64,000 nucleotides of DNA from Streptomyces venezuelae ATCC 10712 (lineage in GTDB: Bacteria; Actinomycetota; Actinomycetes; Streptomycetales; Streptomycetaceae), in NCBI RefSeq assembly GCF_008639165.1, contig NZ_CP029197.1, forward strand, positions 4,716,001 to 4,780,000. The letters run 5' to 3'. The notes beneath the pieces are model-generated. The model ran no database searches, was not told where the DNA came from, and worked only from the letters and a program-made list of their open reading frames with translations. Positions 17,622 to 25,709 of this stretch are shown here, piece by piece (position 1 is the first letter of the stretch; each line of letters starts with the position of its first letter). Both the position numbers and the translations under genes were made by a program.

Positions 17622-18266
17622 ATGGCTAAGAACATCAAGGGCATCCTGGGCGAGAAGCTCGGCATGACGCAGGTCTGGGACGAGAACAACCGGGTTGTCC
17701 CGGTCACCGTCGTCAAGGCCGGCCCGAATGTCGTGACCCAGGTCCGTACGAACGACATCGACGGCTACGAGTCGGTCCAGATCGCCTTCGGCGAGATCGA
17801 CCCTCGCAAGGTGAACAAGCCCCTCAAGGGTCACTTCGCCAAGGCCGACGTCACCCCGCGCCGCCACCTGGTGGAGCTCCGCACCGCTGACGCCTCCGAG
17901 TACACGCTCGGCCAGGAGATCACCGCCGAGGTCTTCGAGGCCGGCGTGAAGGTCGACGTCACCGGCAAGAGCAAGGGCAAGGGCTTCGCCGGTGTCATGA
18001 AGCGCCACAACTTCCGTGGTGGCAAGGCGTCGCACGGTGCCCACCGCGTGCACCGCAAGCCCGGTTCCATCGGTGGCTGCGCCACCCCGGGCCGTGTCTT
18101 CAAGGGCATGCGCATGGCGGGTCGCATGGGCAACGAGCGTGTGACCACCCAGAACCTGACCGTCCACGCCGTTGACGCCGAGAAGGGTCTGCTGCTCATC
18201 AAGGGCGCCGTCCCCGGCCCCAACGGTGGCCTCGTCCTGGTCCGCACCGCGGCCAAGGGGGTTTGA
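17622..18266 (+). CDS. rplC: 50S ribosomal protein L3
   Basis: 214 aa from ATG 17622 (MAKNIKGILG), with GAGGTGAC 8 nt upstream; an in-frame GTG at 17610 would add four residues and is less likely. Early-assembly 50S protein reaching the peptidyl transferase centre. G-K-G-F-A-G-V-M-K-R-H-N-F and S-I-G-G-C-A-T-P-G-R-V are conserved. Second S10 gene. Confidence 0.95.
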   Translation: MAKNIKGILGEKLGMTQVWDENNRVVPVTVVKAGPNVVTQVRTNDIDGYESVQIAFGEIDPRKVNKPLKGHFAKADVTPRRHLVELRTADASEYTLGQEITAEVFEAGVKVDVTGKSKGKGFAGVMKRHNFRGGKASHGAHRVHRKPGSIGGCATPGRVFKGMRMAGRMGNERVTTQNLTVHAVDAEKGLLLIKGAVPGPNGGLVLVRTAAKGV

Positions 18267-18273
18267 GGAACCG

Positions 18274-18924
18274 ATGAGCACCATTGACATCCTTTCGCCG
18301 GCAGGCGACAAGACCGGGACCGTCGAGCTCCCCGAGGAGATCTTCGGCGCCAAGGTCAGCGTTCCGCTGATCCACCAGGTCGTCGTCGCGCAGCTGGCCG
18401 CGGCCCGTCAGGGCACGCACAAGACCAAGACCCGTGGCGAAGTCCGCGGTGGTGGCAAGAAGCCTTACCGCCAGAAGGGCACCGGCCGCGCCCGTCAGGG
18501 TTCGACCCGCGCCCCGCAGTTCGCCGGTGGTGGCGTCGTGCACGGTCCCGTGCCGCGTGACTACTCGCAGCGGACCCCGAAGAAGATGAAGGTCGCCGCT
18601 CTCCGTGGTGCCCTCTCCGACCGGGCCACCCACTCCCGCATCCACGTCGTGACCGGCGTGGTCGAGGGTGAGATCTCCACCAAGGCCGCGAAGACGCTGT
18701 TCGGCAAGATCTCGGAGCGCAAGAACCTGCTCCTGGTCGCCGAGCGCTCCGACGAGGCCGCGTGGCTGTCCGCTCGTAACCTGCCCCAGGTGCACATCCT
18801 GGAGCCGGGCCAGCTCAACACGTACGACGTGATCGTCTCCGACGACGTGGTCTTCACCAAGGCCGCCCTCGAGTCCTTCGTGTCTGGCCCCCAGACCGCT
18901 GAGACCGAAGGGAGCGACGCCTGA
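18274..18924 (+). CDS. rplD: 50S ribosomal protein L4
   Basis: 216 aa from ATG 18274 (MSTIDILSPA). L4 lines the exit tunnel; the extended loop K-K-P-Y-R-Q-K-G-T-G-R-A-R-Q-G-S (about 65-80), where macrolide-resistance changes arise, is wild type. Its stop overlaps the rplW start (ATGA). Confidence 0.96.
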   Translation: MSTIDILSPAGDKTGTVELPEEIFGAKVSVPLIHQVVVAQLAAARQGTHKTKTRGEVRGGGKKPYRQKGTGRARQGSTRAPQFAGGGVVHGPVPRDYSQRTPKKMKVAALRGALSDRATHSRIHVVTGVVEGEISTKAAKTLFGKISERKNLLLVAERSDEAAWLSARNLPQVHILEPGQLNTYDVIVSDDVVFTKAALESFVSGPQTAETEGSDA

Positions 18925-19247
18925 TGACTGAGGCCGTCGTCACCAGCAAGACCTTCTCGGACCCGCGCGACATTCTGATCAAGCCTGTCGTCTCGGAGAA
19001 GAGCTACGCTCTGCTGGACGAGAACAAGTACACGTTCATCGTCGCGCCTGGCTCCAACAAGACCCAGATCAAGCAGGCCGTCGAGGCGGTCTTCTCGGTC
19101 AAGGTCACCGGGGTCAACACGATCAACCGCCAGGGCAAGCGCAAGCGCACCAAGGCCGGTTTCGGCAAGCGCAAGGACACCAAGCGCGCCATCGTGACCC
19201 TTGCCGAGGGCAACCGTATCGACATCTTCGGCGGTCCGACCGCCTAA
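18924..19247 (+). CDS. rplW: 50S ribosomal protein L23
   Basis: 107 aa from ATG 18924, overlapping rplD. L23 sits at the tunnel exit and docks trigger factor and SRP. P-V-V-S-E-K-S-Y (about 22-29) and G-K-R-K-R-T-K-A-G-F-G-K-R (about 72-84) are conserved. Confidence 0.96.
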   Translation: MTEAVVTSKTFSDPRDILIKPVVSEKSYALLDENKYTFIVAPGSNKTQIKQAVEAVFSVKVTGVNTINRQGKRKRTKAGFGKRKDTKRAIVTLAEGNRIDIFGGPTA

Positions 19248-19287
19248 GGGCGGTCTGGATCGTCCGGAATCGGACGAGGACTGAGAA

Positions 19288-20124
19288 ATGGGAATCCGCA
19301 AGTACAAGCCGACTACGCCGGGCCGCCGTGGCTCCTCCGTAGCCGACTTCGTCGAGATCACGCGGTCCACGCCGGAGAAGTCGCTGGTCCGCCCCCTGCA
19401 CAGCAAGGGCGGCCGTAACAACACCGGTCGTGTGACCGTCCGTCACCAGGGCGGTGGCCACAAGCGTGCCTACCGCGTGATCGACTTCCGTCGTCACGAC
19501 AAGGACGGCGTGCCGGCCAAGGTCGCTCACATCGAGTACGACCCGAACCGCACCGCGCGCATCGCGCTGCTCCACTACGTGGACGGCGAGAAGCGCTACA
19601 TCATCGCCCCCAAGGGCCTCTCGCAGGGTGACCGCGTCGAGAACGGCCCGGGTGCGGACATCAAGCCCGGCAACAACCTGGCGCTCCGCAACATCCCGGT
19701 CGGTACCACGATCCACGCGATCGAGCTCCGTCCCGGTGGTGGCGCGAAGTTCGCCCGTTCCGCTGGTGCCTCCGTGCAGCTGCTGGCGAAGGAGGGCACG
19801 ATGGCCCACCTTCGTATGCCGTCCGGTGAGATCCGTCTCGTCGACGCCCGCTGCCGCGCCACGATCGGCGAGGTCGGCAACGCCGAGCAGTCGAACATCA
19901 ACTGGGGCAAGGCCGGCCGCAAGCGCTGGCTCGGCGTCCGCCCGACCGTCCGCGGTGTGGCGATGAACCCGGTTGACCACCCGCACGGTGGTGGTGAGGG
20001 CAAGACCTCCGGTGGTCGCCACCCGGTCTCCCCGTGGGGTCAGAAGGAGGGTCGTACTCGTTCGCCGAAGAAGGCTTCGAACAAGTACATCGTCCGCCGC
20101 CGCAAGACGAACAAGAAGCGCTAG
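19288..20124 (+). CDS. rplB: 50S ribosomal protein L2
   Basis: 278 aa from ATG 19288 (MGIRKYKPTT). L2 is needed for subunit joining and peptidyl transfer. The conserved G-V-A-M-N-P-V-D-H-P-H-G-G-G-E-G (about 221-236), with its essential His, is present. 40 nt after rplW. Confidence 0.97.
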   Translation: MGIRKYKPTTPGRRGSSVADFVEITRSTPEKSLVRPLHSKGGRNNTGRVTVRHQGGGHKRAYRVIDFRRHDKDGVPAKVAHIEYDPNRTARIALLHYVDGEKRYIIAPKGLSQGDRVENGPGADIKPGNNLALRNIPVGTTIHAIELRPGGGAKFARSAGASVQLLAKEGTMAHLRMPSGEIRLVDARCRATIGEVGNAEQSNINWGKAGRKRWLGVRPTVRGVAMNPVDHPHGGGEGKTSGGRHPVSPWGQKEGRTRSPKKASNKYIVRRRKTNKKR

Positions 20125-20136
20125 GAGCGGGTTTAG

Positions 20137-20418
20137 ATGCCGCGCAGTCTCAAGAAGGGACCCTTCGTTGACGGCCACCTCGTAAAGAAGGTGGACGCTC
20201 AGAACGAAGCCGGTACCAAGAACGTCATCAAGACCTGGTCCCGTCGCTCGATGATCATCCCGGCCATGCTCGGCCACACGATCGCGGTGCACAACGGCAA
20301 GACCCACATTCCGGTGTTTGTCACCGAGTCGATGGTCGGCCACAAGCTCGGCGAGTTCTCGCCGACGCGCACCTTCCGGGGTCACGTGAAGGACGACCGG
20401 AAGTCGAAGCGCCGCTAG
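20137..20418 (+). CDS. rpsS: 30S ribosomal protein S19
   Basis: 93 aa from ATG 20137 (MPRSLKKGPF). 30S head protein paired with S13. Full length, ending D-D-R-K-S-K-R-R; 12 nt after rplB. Confidence 0.97.
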   Translation: MPRSLKKGPFVDGHLVKKVDAQNEAGTKNVIKTWSRRSMIIPAMLGHTIAVHNGKTHIPVFVTESMVGHKLGEFSPTRTFRGHVKDDRKSKRR

Positions 20419-20460
20419 TAGCGGGGTGGAATGACCATGACAGACACTGGAAGGACAACC

Positions 20461-20808
20461 ATGGAAGCCAGGGCCCAGGCGCGGTACATCCGCGTTACGC
20501 CCATGAAGGCCCGCCGTGTGGTGGACCTTATCCGTGGCATGGATGCCACGGAGGCTCAGGCGGTCCTGCGTTTCGCCCCGCAGGCCGCGAGCGTGCCGGT
20601 CGGCAAGGTGCTTGACAGCGCCATCGCCAACGCCGCGCACAACTACGACCACAGTGACGCCTCTTCGCTGTACATCAGCGAGGCGTTCGTGGATGAGGGC
20701 CCGACCCTGAAGCGGTTCCGTCCGCGTGCCCAGGGCCGTGCCTACCGGATCCGTAAGCGGACCAGCCACATCACCGTGGTCGTCAGCAGCAAGGAAGGAA
20801 CCCGGTAA
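20461..20808 (+). CDS. rplV: 50S ribosomal protein L22
   Basis: 115 aa from ATG 20461 (MEARAQARYI), chosen because GGAAGG precedes it and family members start here; an in-frame ATG at 20431 would add ten atypical residues. The tunnel-lining beta-hairpin (A-Q-G-R-A-Y-R-I-R-K-R-T-S-H-I, about 91-105) is intact. It overlaps rpsC by the TAATG junction. Confidence 0.95.
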   Translation: MEARAQARYIRVTPMKARRVVDLIRGMDATEAQAVLRFAPQAASVPVGKVLDSAIANAAHNYDHSDASSLYISEAFVDEGPTLKRFRPRAQGRAYRIRKRTSHITVVVSSKEGTR

Positions 20809-21647
20809 TGGGCCAGAAGGTTAACCCGCATGGGTTCCGGCTCGGCATCACCACGGACTTCAAGTCCCGCTGGTACGCCGACAAGCTGTACAAGGACTAC
20901 GTCAAGGAAGACGTCGCCATCCGTCGGATGATGACGTCCGGCATGGAGCGCGCCGGCATCTCGAAGGTTGAGATCGAGCGCACCCGTGACCGCGTGCGGG
21001 TGGACATCCACACCGCGCGTCCCGGCATCGTCATCGGCCGCCGTGGCGCCGAGGCCGACCGCATCCGCGGCGACCTCGAGAAGCTCACGGGCAAGCAGGT
21101 CCAGCTGAACATCCTCGAGGTCAAGAACCCCGAGATGGACGCGCAGCTGGTCGCCCAGGCCGTTGCCGAGCAGCTCTCCTCCCGCGTCTCCTTCCGTCGC
21201 GCCATGCGTAAGAGCATGCAGGGCACGATGAAGGCCGGCGCCAAGGGCATCAAGATCCAGTGCGGCGGTCGTCTCGGCGGCGCCGAGATGTCCCGCTCGG
21301 AGTTCTACCGCGAGGGCCGTGTGCCCCTGCACACGCTCCGCGCGAACGTCGACTACGGCTTCTTCGAGGCCAAGACGACCTTCGGCCGCATCGGCGTGAA
21401 GGTCTGGATCTACAAGGGCGACGTCAAGAACATCGCCGAGGTCCGCGCCGAGAACGCCGCGGCCCGTGCGGGTAACCGCCCGGCCCGTGGTGCCGGCGCT
21501 GGCGACCGCCCGGCCGGCCGTGGTGGCCGCGGTGGCGAGCGTGGCGGCCGCGGCCGCAAGCCGCAGCAGTCGGCTCCGGCCGCCGAGGCCCCCAAGGCCG
21601 AGGCTGCCGCCGCTGCTCCGGCTGAGAGCACCGGAACGGAGGCCTGA
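20808..21647 (+). CDS. rpsC: 30S ribosomal protein S3
   Basis: 279 aa from ATG 20808. The KH domain and mRNA-entry helicase surface are conserved (G-I-V-I-G-R-R-G-A-E-A, about 68-78; I-Q-C-G-G-R-L-G-G-A-E). The C-terminal about 60 residues form a Gly/Arg then Ala/Glu-rich extension (R-G-G-R-G-G-E-R-G-G-R-G), common in actinomycetes and absent in E. coli. Confidence 0.96.
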   Translation: MGQKVNPHGFRLGITTDFKSRWYADKLYKDYVKEDVAIRRMMTSGMERAGISKVEIERTRDRVRVDIHTARPGIVIGRRGAEADRIRGDLEKLTGKQVQLNILEVKNPEMDAQLVAQAVAEQLSSRVSFRRAMRKSMQGTMKAGAKGIKIQCGGRLGGAEMSRSEFYREGRVPLHTLRANVDYGFFEAKTTFGRIGVKVWIYKGDVKNIAEVRAENAAARAGNRPARGAGAGDRPAGRGGRGGERGGRGRKPQQSAPAAEAPKAEAAAAAPAESTGTEA

Positions 21648-21652
21648 CCGAA

Positions 21653-22072
21653 ATGCTGATCCCCCGTAGGGTCAAGCACCGCAAGCAGCACCACCCCAAG
21701 CGCTCGGGTATGAGCAAGGGTGGTACGCAGGTTGCGTTCGGCGAGTACGGCATTCAGGCCCTCACGCCGGCGTACGTGACCAACCGCCAGATCGAGGCGG
21801 CTCGTATCGCGATGACCCGCCACATCAAGCGTGGCGGCAAGGTCTGGATCAACATCTACCCGGACCGCCCGCTGACGAAGAAGCCCGCCGAGACCCGCAT
21901 GGGTTCCGGTAAGGGTTCTCCGGAGTGGTGGATCGCGAACGTCAAGCCGGGTCGGGTGATGTTCGAACTGTCCTACCCGAACGAGAAGATCGCGCGCGAG
22001 GCCCTGACCCGTGCGGCCCACAAGCTGCCGATGAAGTGCAAGATCGTTAAGCGCGAAGCAGGTGAGCTGTGA
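21653..22072 (+). CDS. rplP: 50S ribosomal protein L16
   Basis: 139 aa from ATG 21653 (MLIPRRVKHR). Contacts A-site tRNA and is needed for late 50S assembly. R-M-G-S-G-K-G-S-P-E-W-W (about 82-93), including the Arg hydroxylated in some bacteria, is intact. The stop overlaps rpmC. Confidence 0.97.
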   Translation: MLIPRRVKHRKQHHPKRSGMSKGGTQVAFGEYGIQALTPAYVTNRQIEAARIAMTRHIKRGGKVWINIYPDRPLTKKPAETRMGSGKGSPEWWIANVKPGRVMFELSYPNEKIAREALTRAAHKLPMKCKIVKREAGEL

Positions 22073-22296
22073 TGTCGGCCGGTACCAAGGCGTCCGAGCT
22101 GCGCGAGCTGGGCAACGAGGAGCTTCTCAACAAGCTCCGCGAGGCCAAGGAAGAGCTGTTCAACCTCCGCTTCCAGGCGGCGACCGGTCAGCTCGAGAAC
22201 CACGGGCGGCTCAAGTCCGTCCGCAAGGACATCGCGCGGATCTACACCCTGATGCGTGAGCGCGAGCTGGGCATCGAGACGGTGGAGAGCGCCTGA
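22072..22296 (+). CDS. rpmC: 50S ribosomal protein L29
   Basis: 74 aa from ATG 22072 (MSAGTKASEL); an adjacent GTG at 22069 is an alternative. Two-helix protein next to L23 at the tunnel exit. L-R-E-A-K-E-E-L-F-N-L-R-F-Q (about 23-36) is the family core. It overlaps both neighbours by 1 nt. Confidence 0.95.
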   Translation: MSAGTKASELRELGNEELLNKLREAKEELFNLRFQAATGQLENHGRLKSVRKDIARIYTLMRERELGIETVESA

Positions 22297-22577
22297 TGAG
22301 CGAGAGCAACGTGACTGAGAAGACCGAGCGCAACGCCCGCAAGGTCCGCGAGGGCCTGGTCGTCAGCGACAAGATGGACAAGACCGTCGTCGTCGCTGTC
22401 GAGGACCGCGTCAAGCACGCGCTGTACGGCAAGGTCATCCGCCGTACGAACAAGCTCAAGGCTCATGACGAGCAGAACGCTGCCGGCATCGGCGACCGCG
22501 TCCTCCTGATGGAGACCCGGAAGCTGTCCGCCACGAAGCACTGGCGCGTCATCGAGATCCTCGAGAAGGCCAAGTAA
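22296..22577 (+). CDS. rpsQ: 30S ribosomal protein S17
   Basis: 93 aa from ATG 22296, overlapping rpmC. Primary 16S rRNA-binding protein. G-L-V-V-S-D-K-M-D-K-T-V-V-V (about 19-32) and Y-G-K-V-I-R-R-T are conserved. Last gene before the hairpin-rich 105-nt gap that separates the S10 and spc groups. Confidence 0.96.
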   Translation: MSESNVTEKTERNARKVREGLVVSDKMDKTVVVAVEDRVKHALYGKVIRRTNKLKAHDEQNAAGIGDRVLLMETRKLSATKHWRVIEILEKAK

Positions 22578-22580
22578 TTC

Positions 22581-22600
22581 TTGAGGGGGTAACCCTTCAA
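22581..22600 (+). other. small hairpin after rpsQ
   Basis: TTGAGGGG-GTAA-CCCTTCAA: an 8-bp stem with one G-T wobble and a GTAA (GNRA) tetraloop, 3 nt after the rpsQ stop. Together with the larger stem at 22619 it makes the S10/spc junction highly structured. Confidence 0.6.
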
Positions 22601-22618
22601 GTTCGTTCCGCCAGGCTC

Positions 22619-22653
22619 GGTGGAGAAGCGCTAATGCTTAGCGCTTCTCCACC
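22619..22653 (+). terminator. long perfect hairpin at the S10/spc boundary
   Basis: GGTGGAGAAGCGCTAA, loop TGC, TTAGCGCTTCTCCACC: a perfect 16-bp stem, extendable by a C-G pair. There is no T-tract after it, and rplN starts 29 nt later. It could attenuate, process or stabilise the mRNA, or bind a ribosomal protein. Confidence 0.65.
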
Positions 22654-22682
22654 GGGAACCGGCAGACAATCAGGAGATAGAC

Positions 22683-23051
22683 GTGATCCAGCAGGAGTCG
22701 CGACTGCGTGTCGCCGACAACACTGGTGCCAAGGAGATCCTTTGCATCCGTGTTCTCGGTGGCTCGGGTCGCCGCTACGCGGGCATCGGTGACGTCATCG
22801 TCGCCACCGTCAAGGACGCGATCCCCGGTGGCAACGTGAAGAAGGGTGACGTCGTCAAGGCGGTCATCGTTCGCACCGTCAAGGAGCGCCGCCGCCAGGA
22901 CGGCTCGTACATCCGCTTCGACGAGAACGCCGCTGTCATTCTCAAGAACGACGGCGACCCTCGTGGCACCCGTATCTTCGGCCCGGTCGGCCGTGAGCTG
23001 CGCGAGAAGAAGTTCATGAAGATCATCTCGCTCGCGCCGGAGGTGCTGTAA
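22683..23051 (+). CDS. rplN: 50S ribosomal protein L14
   Basis: 122 aa from GTG 22683 (CAGGAGATAGAC upstream). Forms an intersubunit bridge and is the docking site of RsfS. V-A-D-N-T-G-A-K-E-I-L-C-I-R-V-L-G-G-S (about 10-28) is the family signature. First gene of the spc group. Confidence 0.97.
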   Translation: MIQQESRLRVADNTGAKEILCIRVLGGSGRRYAGIGDVIVATVKDAIPGGNVKKGDVVKAVIVRTVKERRRQDGSYIRFDENAAVILKNDGDPRGTRIFGPVGRELREKKFMKIISLAPEVL

Positions 23052-23053
23052 GC

Positions 23054-23365
23054 ATGAAGATCAAGAAGGGCGACCTGGTCCAGGTCATCACCGGTAAGGA
23101 CAAGGGCAAGCAGGGCAAGGTCATCACGGCCTTCCCCCGCGAGAACCGCGTCCTCGTCGAGGGTGTCAACCGGGTCAAGAAGCACACCAAGGCCGGCCCG
23201 TCGCAGGCCGGTGGCATCGTCACGACCGAGGCTCCGGTCCACGTCTCCAACGTCCAGCTGGTCGTGGAGAAGGACGGCAAGAAGGTCGTCACGCGTGTCG
23301 GTTACCGCTTCGACGACGAGGGCAACAAGATCCGCGTTGCCAAGCGGACGGGTGAGGACATCTGA
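23054..23365 (+). CDS. rplX: 50S ribosomal protein L24
   Basis: 103 aa from ATG 23054, two nt after rplN. Assembly-initiator protein with the KOW motif G-D-L-V-Q-V-I-T-G-K-D-K-G-K-Q-G (about 6-21). Overlaps rplE by 1 nt. Confidence 0.97.
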   Translation: MKIKKGDLVQVITGKDKGKQGKVITAFPRENRVLVEGVNRVKKHTKAGPSQAGGIVTTEAPVHVSNVQLVVEKDGKKVVTRVGYRFDDEGNKIRVAKRTGEDI

Positions 23366-23919
23366 TGGCTACCACCACTCCGCGTCTCAAGACGAAGTAC
23401 CGCGAGGAGATCGCGGGCAAGCTGCGTGAGGAGTTCTCCTACGAGAACGTCATGCAGGTTCCCGGCCTCGTGAAGATCGTGGTCAACATGGGTGTCGGCG
23501 ACGCCGCCCGTGACTCGAAGCTGATCGACGGTGCGATCCGTGACCTCACCACGATCACCGGTCAGAAGCCGGCCGTCACCAAGGCCCGCAAGTCCATCGC
23601 GCAGTTCAAGCTGCGTGAGGGTCAGCCGATCGGTGCGCACGTCACCCTCCGTGGCGACCGCATGTGGGAGTTCCTTGACCGCACCCTGTCGCTCGCGCTC
23701 CCGCGCATCCGCGACTTCCGTGGTCTGTCCCCCAAGCAGTTCGACGGGCGTGGCAACTACACCTTCGGTCTCACGGAGCAGGTCATGTTCCACGAGATCG
23801 ACCAGGACAAGATCGACCGTGTCCGGGGTATGGACATCACCGTGGTGACCACGGCGACCAACGACGACGAGGGCCGTGCCCTTCTGCGTCACCTCGGCTT
23901 CCCCTTCAAGGAGGCGTAA
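23365..23919 (+). CDS. rplE: 50S ribosomal protein L5
   Basis: 184 aa from ATG 23365. Binds 5S rRNA and contacts P-site tRNA. L-V-K-I-V-V-N-M-G-V-G-D-A (about 35-47) and R-D-F-R-G-L are conserved. The stop is 5 nt before rpsZ. Confidence 0.97.
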   Translation: MATTTPRLKTKYREEIAGKLREEFSYENVMQVPGLVKIVVNMGVGDAARDSKLIDGAIRDLTTITGQKPAVTKARKSIAQFKLREGQPIGAHVTLRGDRMWEFLDRTLSLALPRIRDFRGLSPKQFDGRGNYTFGLTEQVMFHEIDQDKIDRVRGMDITVVTTATNDDEGRALLRHLGFPFKEA

Positions 23920-23924
23920 GCGAG

Positions 23925-24110
23925 ATGGCGAAGAAGGCTCTCATCGCGAAGGCTGCCCGCAAGCCCAAGTTCGGCGTGCGTGGCTACACGCGCTGCCAGC
24001 GCTGTGGTCGTCCCCACTCCGTGTACCGCAAGTTCGGCCTGTGCCGCGTGTGCCTTCGTGAGATGGCTCACCGTGGCGAGCTGCCGGGCGTGACCAAGAG
24101 CTCCTGGTAA
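23925..24110 (+). CDS. rpsZ: 30S ribosomal protein S14, zinc-binding type
   Basis: 61 aa from ATG 23925 (MAKKALIAKA). C24-x2-C27 (C-Q-R-C) and C40-x2-C43 (C-R-V-C) form the zinc site, so this is the Zn-dependent paralogue. Streptomycetes usually encode a zinc-free S14 elsewhere under Zur control. Sits between rplE and the structured rpsH leader. Confidence 0.96.
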   Translation: MAKKALIAKAARKPKFGVRGYTRCQRCGRPHSVYRKFGLCRVCLREMAHRGELPGVTKSSW

Positions 24111-24316
24111 TCCCTTACTTGGGATGACCGGAGTCTCTCGGTAAGCACTGGGTTGGCGGATGCCCATCCCTCCATGGCTTAGGCTAGGAGGGTTGGGCGT
24201 CTGCCGCCCGTACGACTTACTACGCCGTAGGTCCCCGCGCCGCACCCGTCCCGCCCCTGTGTGGGGAGAGGGATGGCGCACTGGAAACCCCGGCGAGAGA
24301 GGCCGAAGGCCAATTC
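24111..24316 (+). promoter_or_regulatory. structured leader between rpsZ and rpsH
   Basis: 206 nt without a gene. The dominant feature is an 18-bp imperfect stem: left arm GCGGATGCCCATCCCTCC (24156-24173), right arm 24187-24204, two G-U type wobbles, one mismatch and a 13-nt loop. In other bacteria S8 controls the spc operon through mRNA; whether this stem is such a site is unproven. Confidence 0.5.
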
Positions 24317-24715
24317 ATGACCATGACTGATCCGATCGCGGACATGCTGACTCGTCTGCGTAACGCGAACTCGGCATACCACGACTCCGTGACGATGCCG
24401 CACAGCAAGATCAAGTCTCACATCGCGGAAATCCTCCAGCAGGAGGGCTTCATCACGGGCTGGAAGGTCGAGGACGCCGAGGTCGGCAAGAACCTCGTCC
24501 TCGAGCTCAAGTTCGGTCCGAACCGTGAGCGCTCCATCGCGGGCATCAAGCGGATCTCGAAGCCCGGCCTCCGGGTTTACGCGAAGTCCACCAACCTGCC
24601 GAAGGTCCTCGGTGGCCTGGGCGTGGCGATCATCTCCACGTCCCACGGTCTCCTGACCGGCCAGCAGGCAGGCAAGAAGGGCGTAGGTGGGGAAGTCCTC
24701 GCCTACGTCTGGTAG
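24317..24715 (+). CDS. rpsH: 30S ribosomal protein S8
   Basis: 132 aa from ATG 24317 (MTMTDPIADM); ATG 24323 is an alternative start. Central-domain 30S assembly protein. T-R-L-R-N-A-N near the start and the RNA-binding C-terminus S-T-S-H-G-L-L-T-G-Q-Q-A (about 107-118) are conserved. Confidence 0.96.
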   Translation: MTMTDPIADMLTRLRNANSAYHDSVTMPHSKIKSHIAEILQQEGFITGWKVEDAEVGKNLVLELKFGPNRERSIAGIKRISKPGLRVYAKSTNLPKVLGGLGVAIISTSHGLLTGQQAGKKGVGGEVLAYVW

Positions 24716-24736
24716 TCGGGAACGGAGGAATAGCTA

Positions 24737-25276
24737 ATGTCGCGTATTGGCAAGCTGCCTATCCAGGTTCCCGCCGGCGTGGACGTCACCATCGAGGGCC
24801 GCACGGTCACGGTCAAGGGTTCCAAGGGCACCCTGACCCACACCGTCGCCGCGCCGATCGACATCGTTAAGGGCGAGGAGGGCGTGCTCAACGTCCTGCG
24901 TCCGAACGACGAGCGTCAGAACAAGGCCCTTCACGGCCTGTCCCGCACGCTGGTGGCCAACATGATCACCGGTGTGACCCAGGGTTACGTGAAGGCGCTC
25001 GAGATCAGCGGTGTCGGTTACCGCGTCGCCGCGAAGGGCTCCAACCTGGAGTTCCAGCTCGGCTACAGCCACCCGATCCTGGTCGAGGCGCCCGAGGGCA
25101 TCTCGTTCAAGGTCGAGTCGCCGACCAAGTTCTCGGTCGAGGGCATCGACAAGCAGAAGGTCGGCGAGGTCGCGGCGAACATCCGCAAGCTGCGGAAGCC
25201 CGACCCGTACAAGGCCAAGGGCGTCAAGTACGCCGGCGAGGTCATCCGCCGCAAGGTCGGAAAGGCTGGTAAGTAA
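24737..25276 (+). CDS. rplF: 50S ribosomal protein L6
   Basis: 179 aa from ATG 24737 (MSRIGKLPIQ) with GGAGG upstream. Two-domain protein near the sarcin-ricin loop. The C-terminal K-P-D-P-Y-K-A-K-G-V-K-Y (about 154-165) is the family motif. Four nt before rplR. Confidence 0.97.
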   Translation: MSRIGKLPIQVPAGVDVTIEGRTVTVKGSKGTLTHTVAAPIDIVKGEEGVLNVLRPNDERQNKALHGLSRTLVANMITGVTQGYVKALEISGVGYRVAAKGSNLEFQLGYSHPILVEAPEGISFKVESPTKFSVEGIDKQKVGEVAANIRKLRKPDPYKAKGVKYAGEVIRRKVGKAGK

Positions 25277-25279
25277 GCC

Positions 25280-25663
25280 ATGGCATACGGTGTGAAGATC
25301 GCCAAGGGCGACGCTTACAAGCGTGCGGCCAAGGCTCGCCGCCACATCCGCATCCGCAAGAACGTGTCGGGTACGGCGGAGCGTCCGCGCCTCGTCGTGA
25401 CGCGTTCGAACCGCGGCATCACGGCTCAGGTCATCGACGACCTCAAGGGTCACACCCTTGCGTCGGCGTCGAACCTGGACGCGTCGATCCGCGGTGGCGA
25501 GGGTGACAAGTCCGCGCAGGCCAAGCAGGTCGGCGCTCTCGTCGCCGAGCGCGCCAAGGCCGCTGGTGTCGAGGCTGTCGTGTTCGACCGTGGTGGCAAC
25601 AGGTACGCCGGGCGCATTGCCGCTCTGGCTGACGCCGCCCGCGAAGCCGGGCTGAAGTTCTAA
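25280..25663 (+). CDS. rplR: 50S ribosomal protein L18
   Basis: 127 aa from ATG 25280 (MAYGVKIAKG). 5S rRNA-binding protein. R-P-R-L-V-V-T-R-S-N-R (about 35-45) and the C-terminal V-V-F-D-R-G-G-N-R-Y-A-G-R-I (about 95-108) are conserved. Confidence 0.97.
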   Translation: MAYGVKIAKGDAYKRAAKARRHIRIRKNVSGTAERPRLVVTRSNRGITAQVIDDLKGHTLASASNLDASIRGGEGDKSAQAKQVGALVAERAKAAGVEAVVFDRGGNRYAGRIAALADAAREAGLKF

Positions 25664-25709
25664 GCCCCGGTTCCGGGACTAACGGACGTAACAGAGAGAG
25701 GTAAATCCA

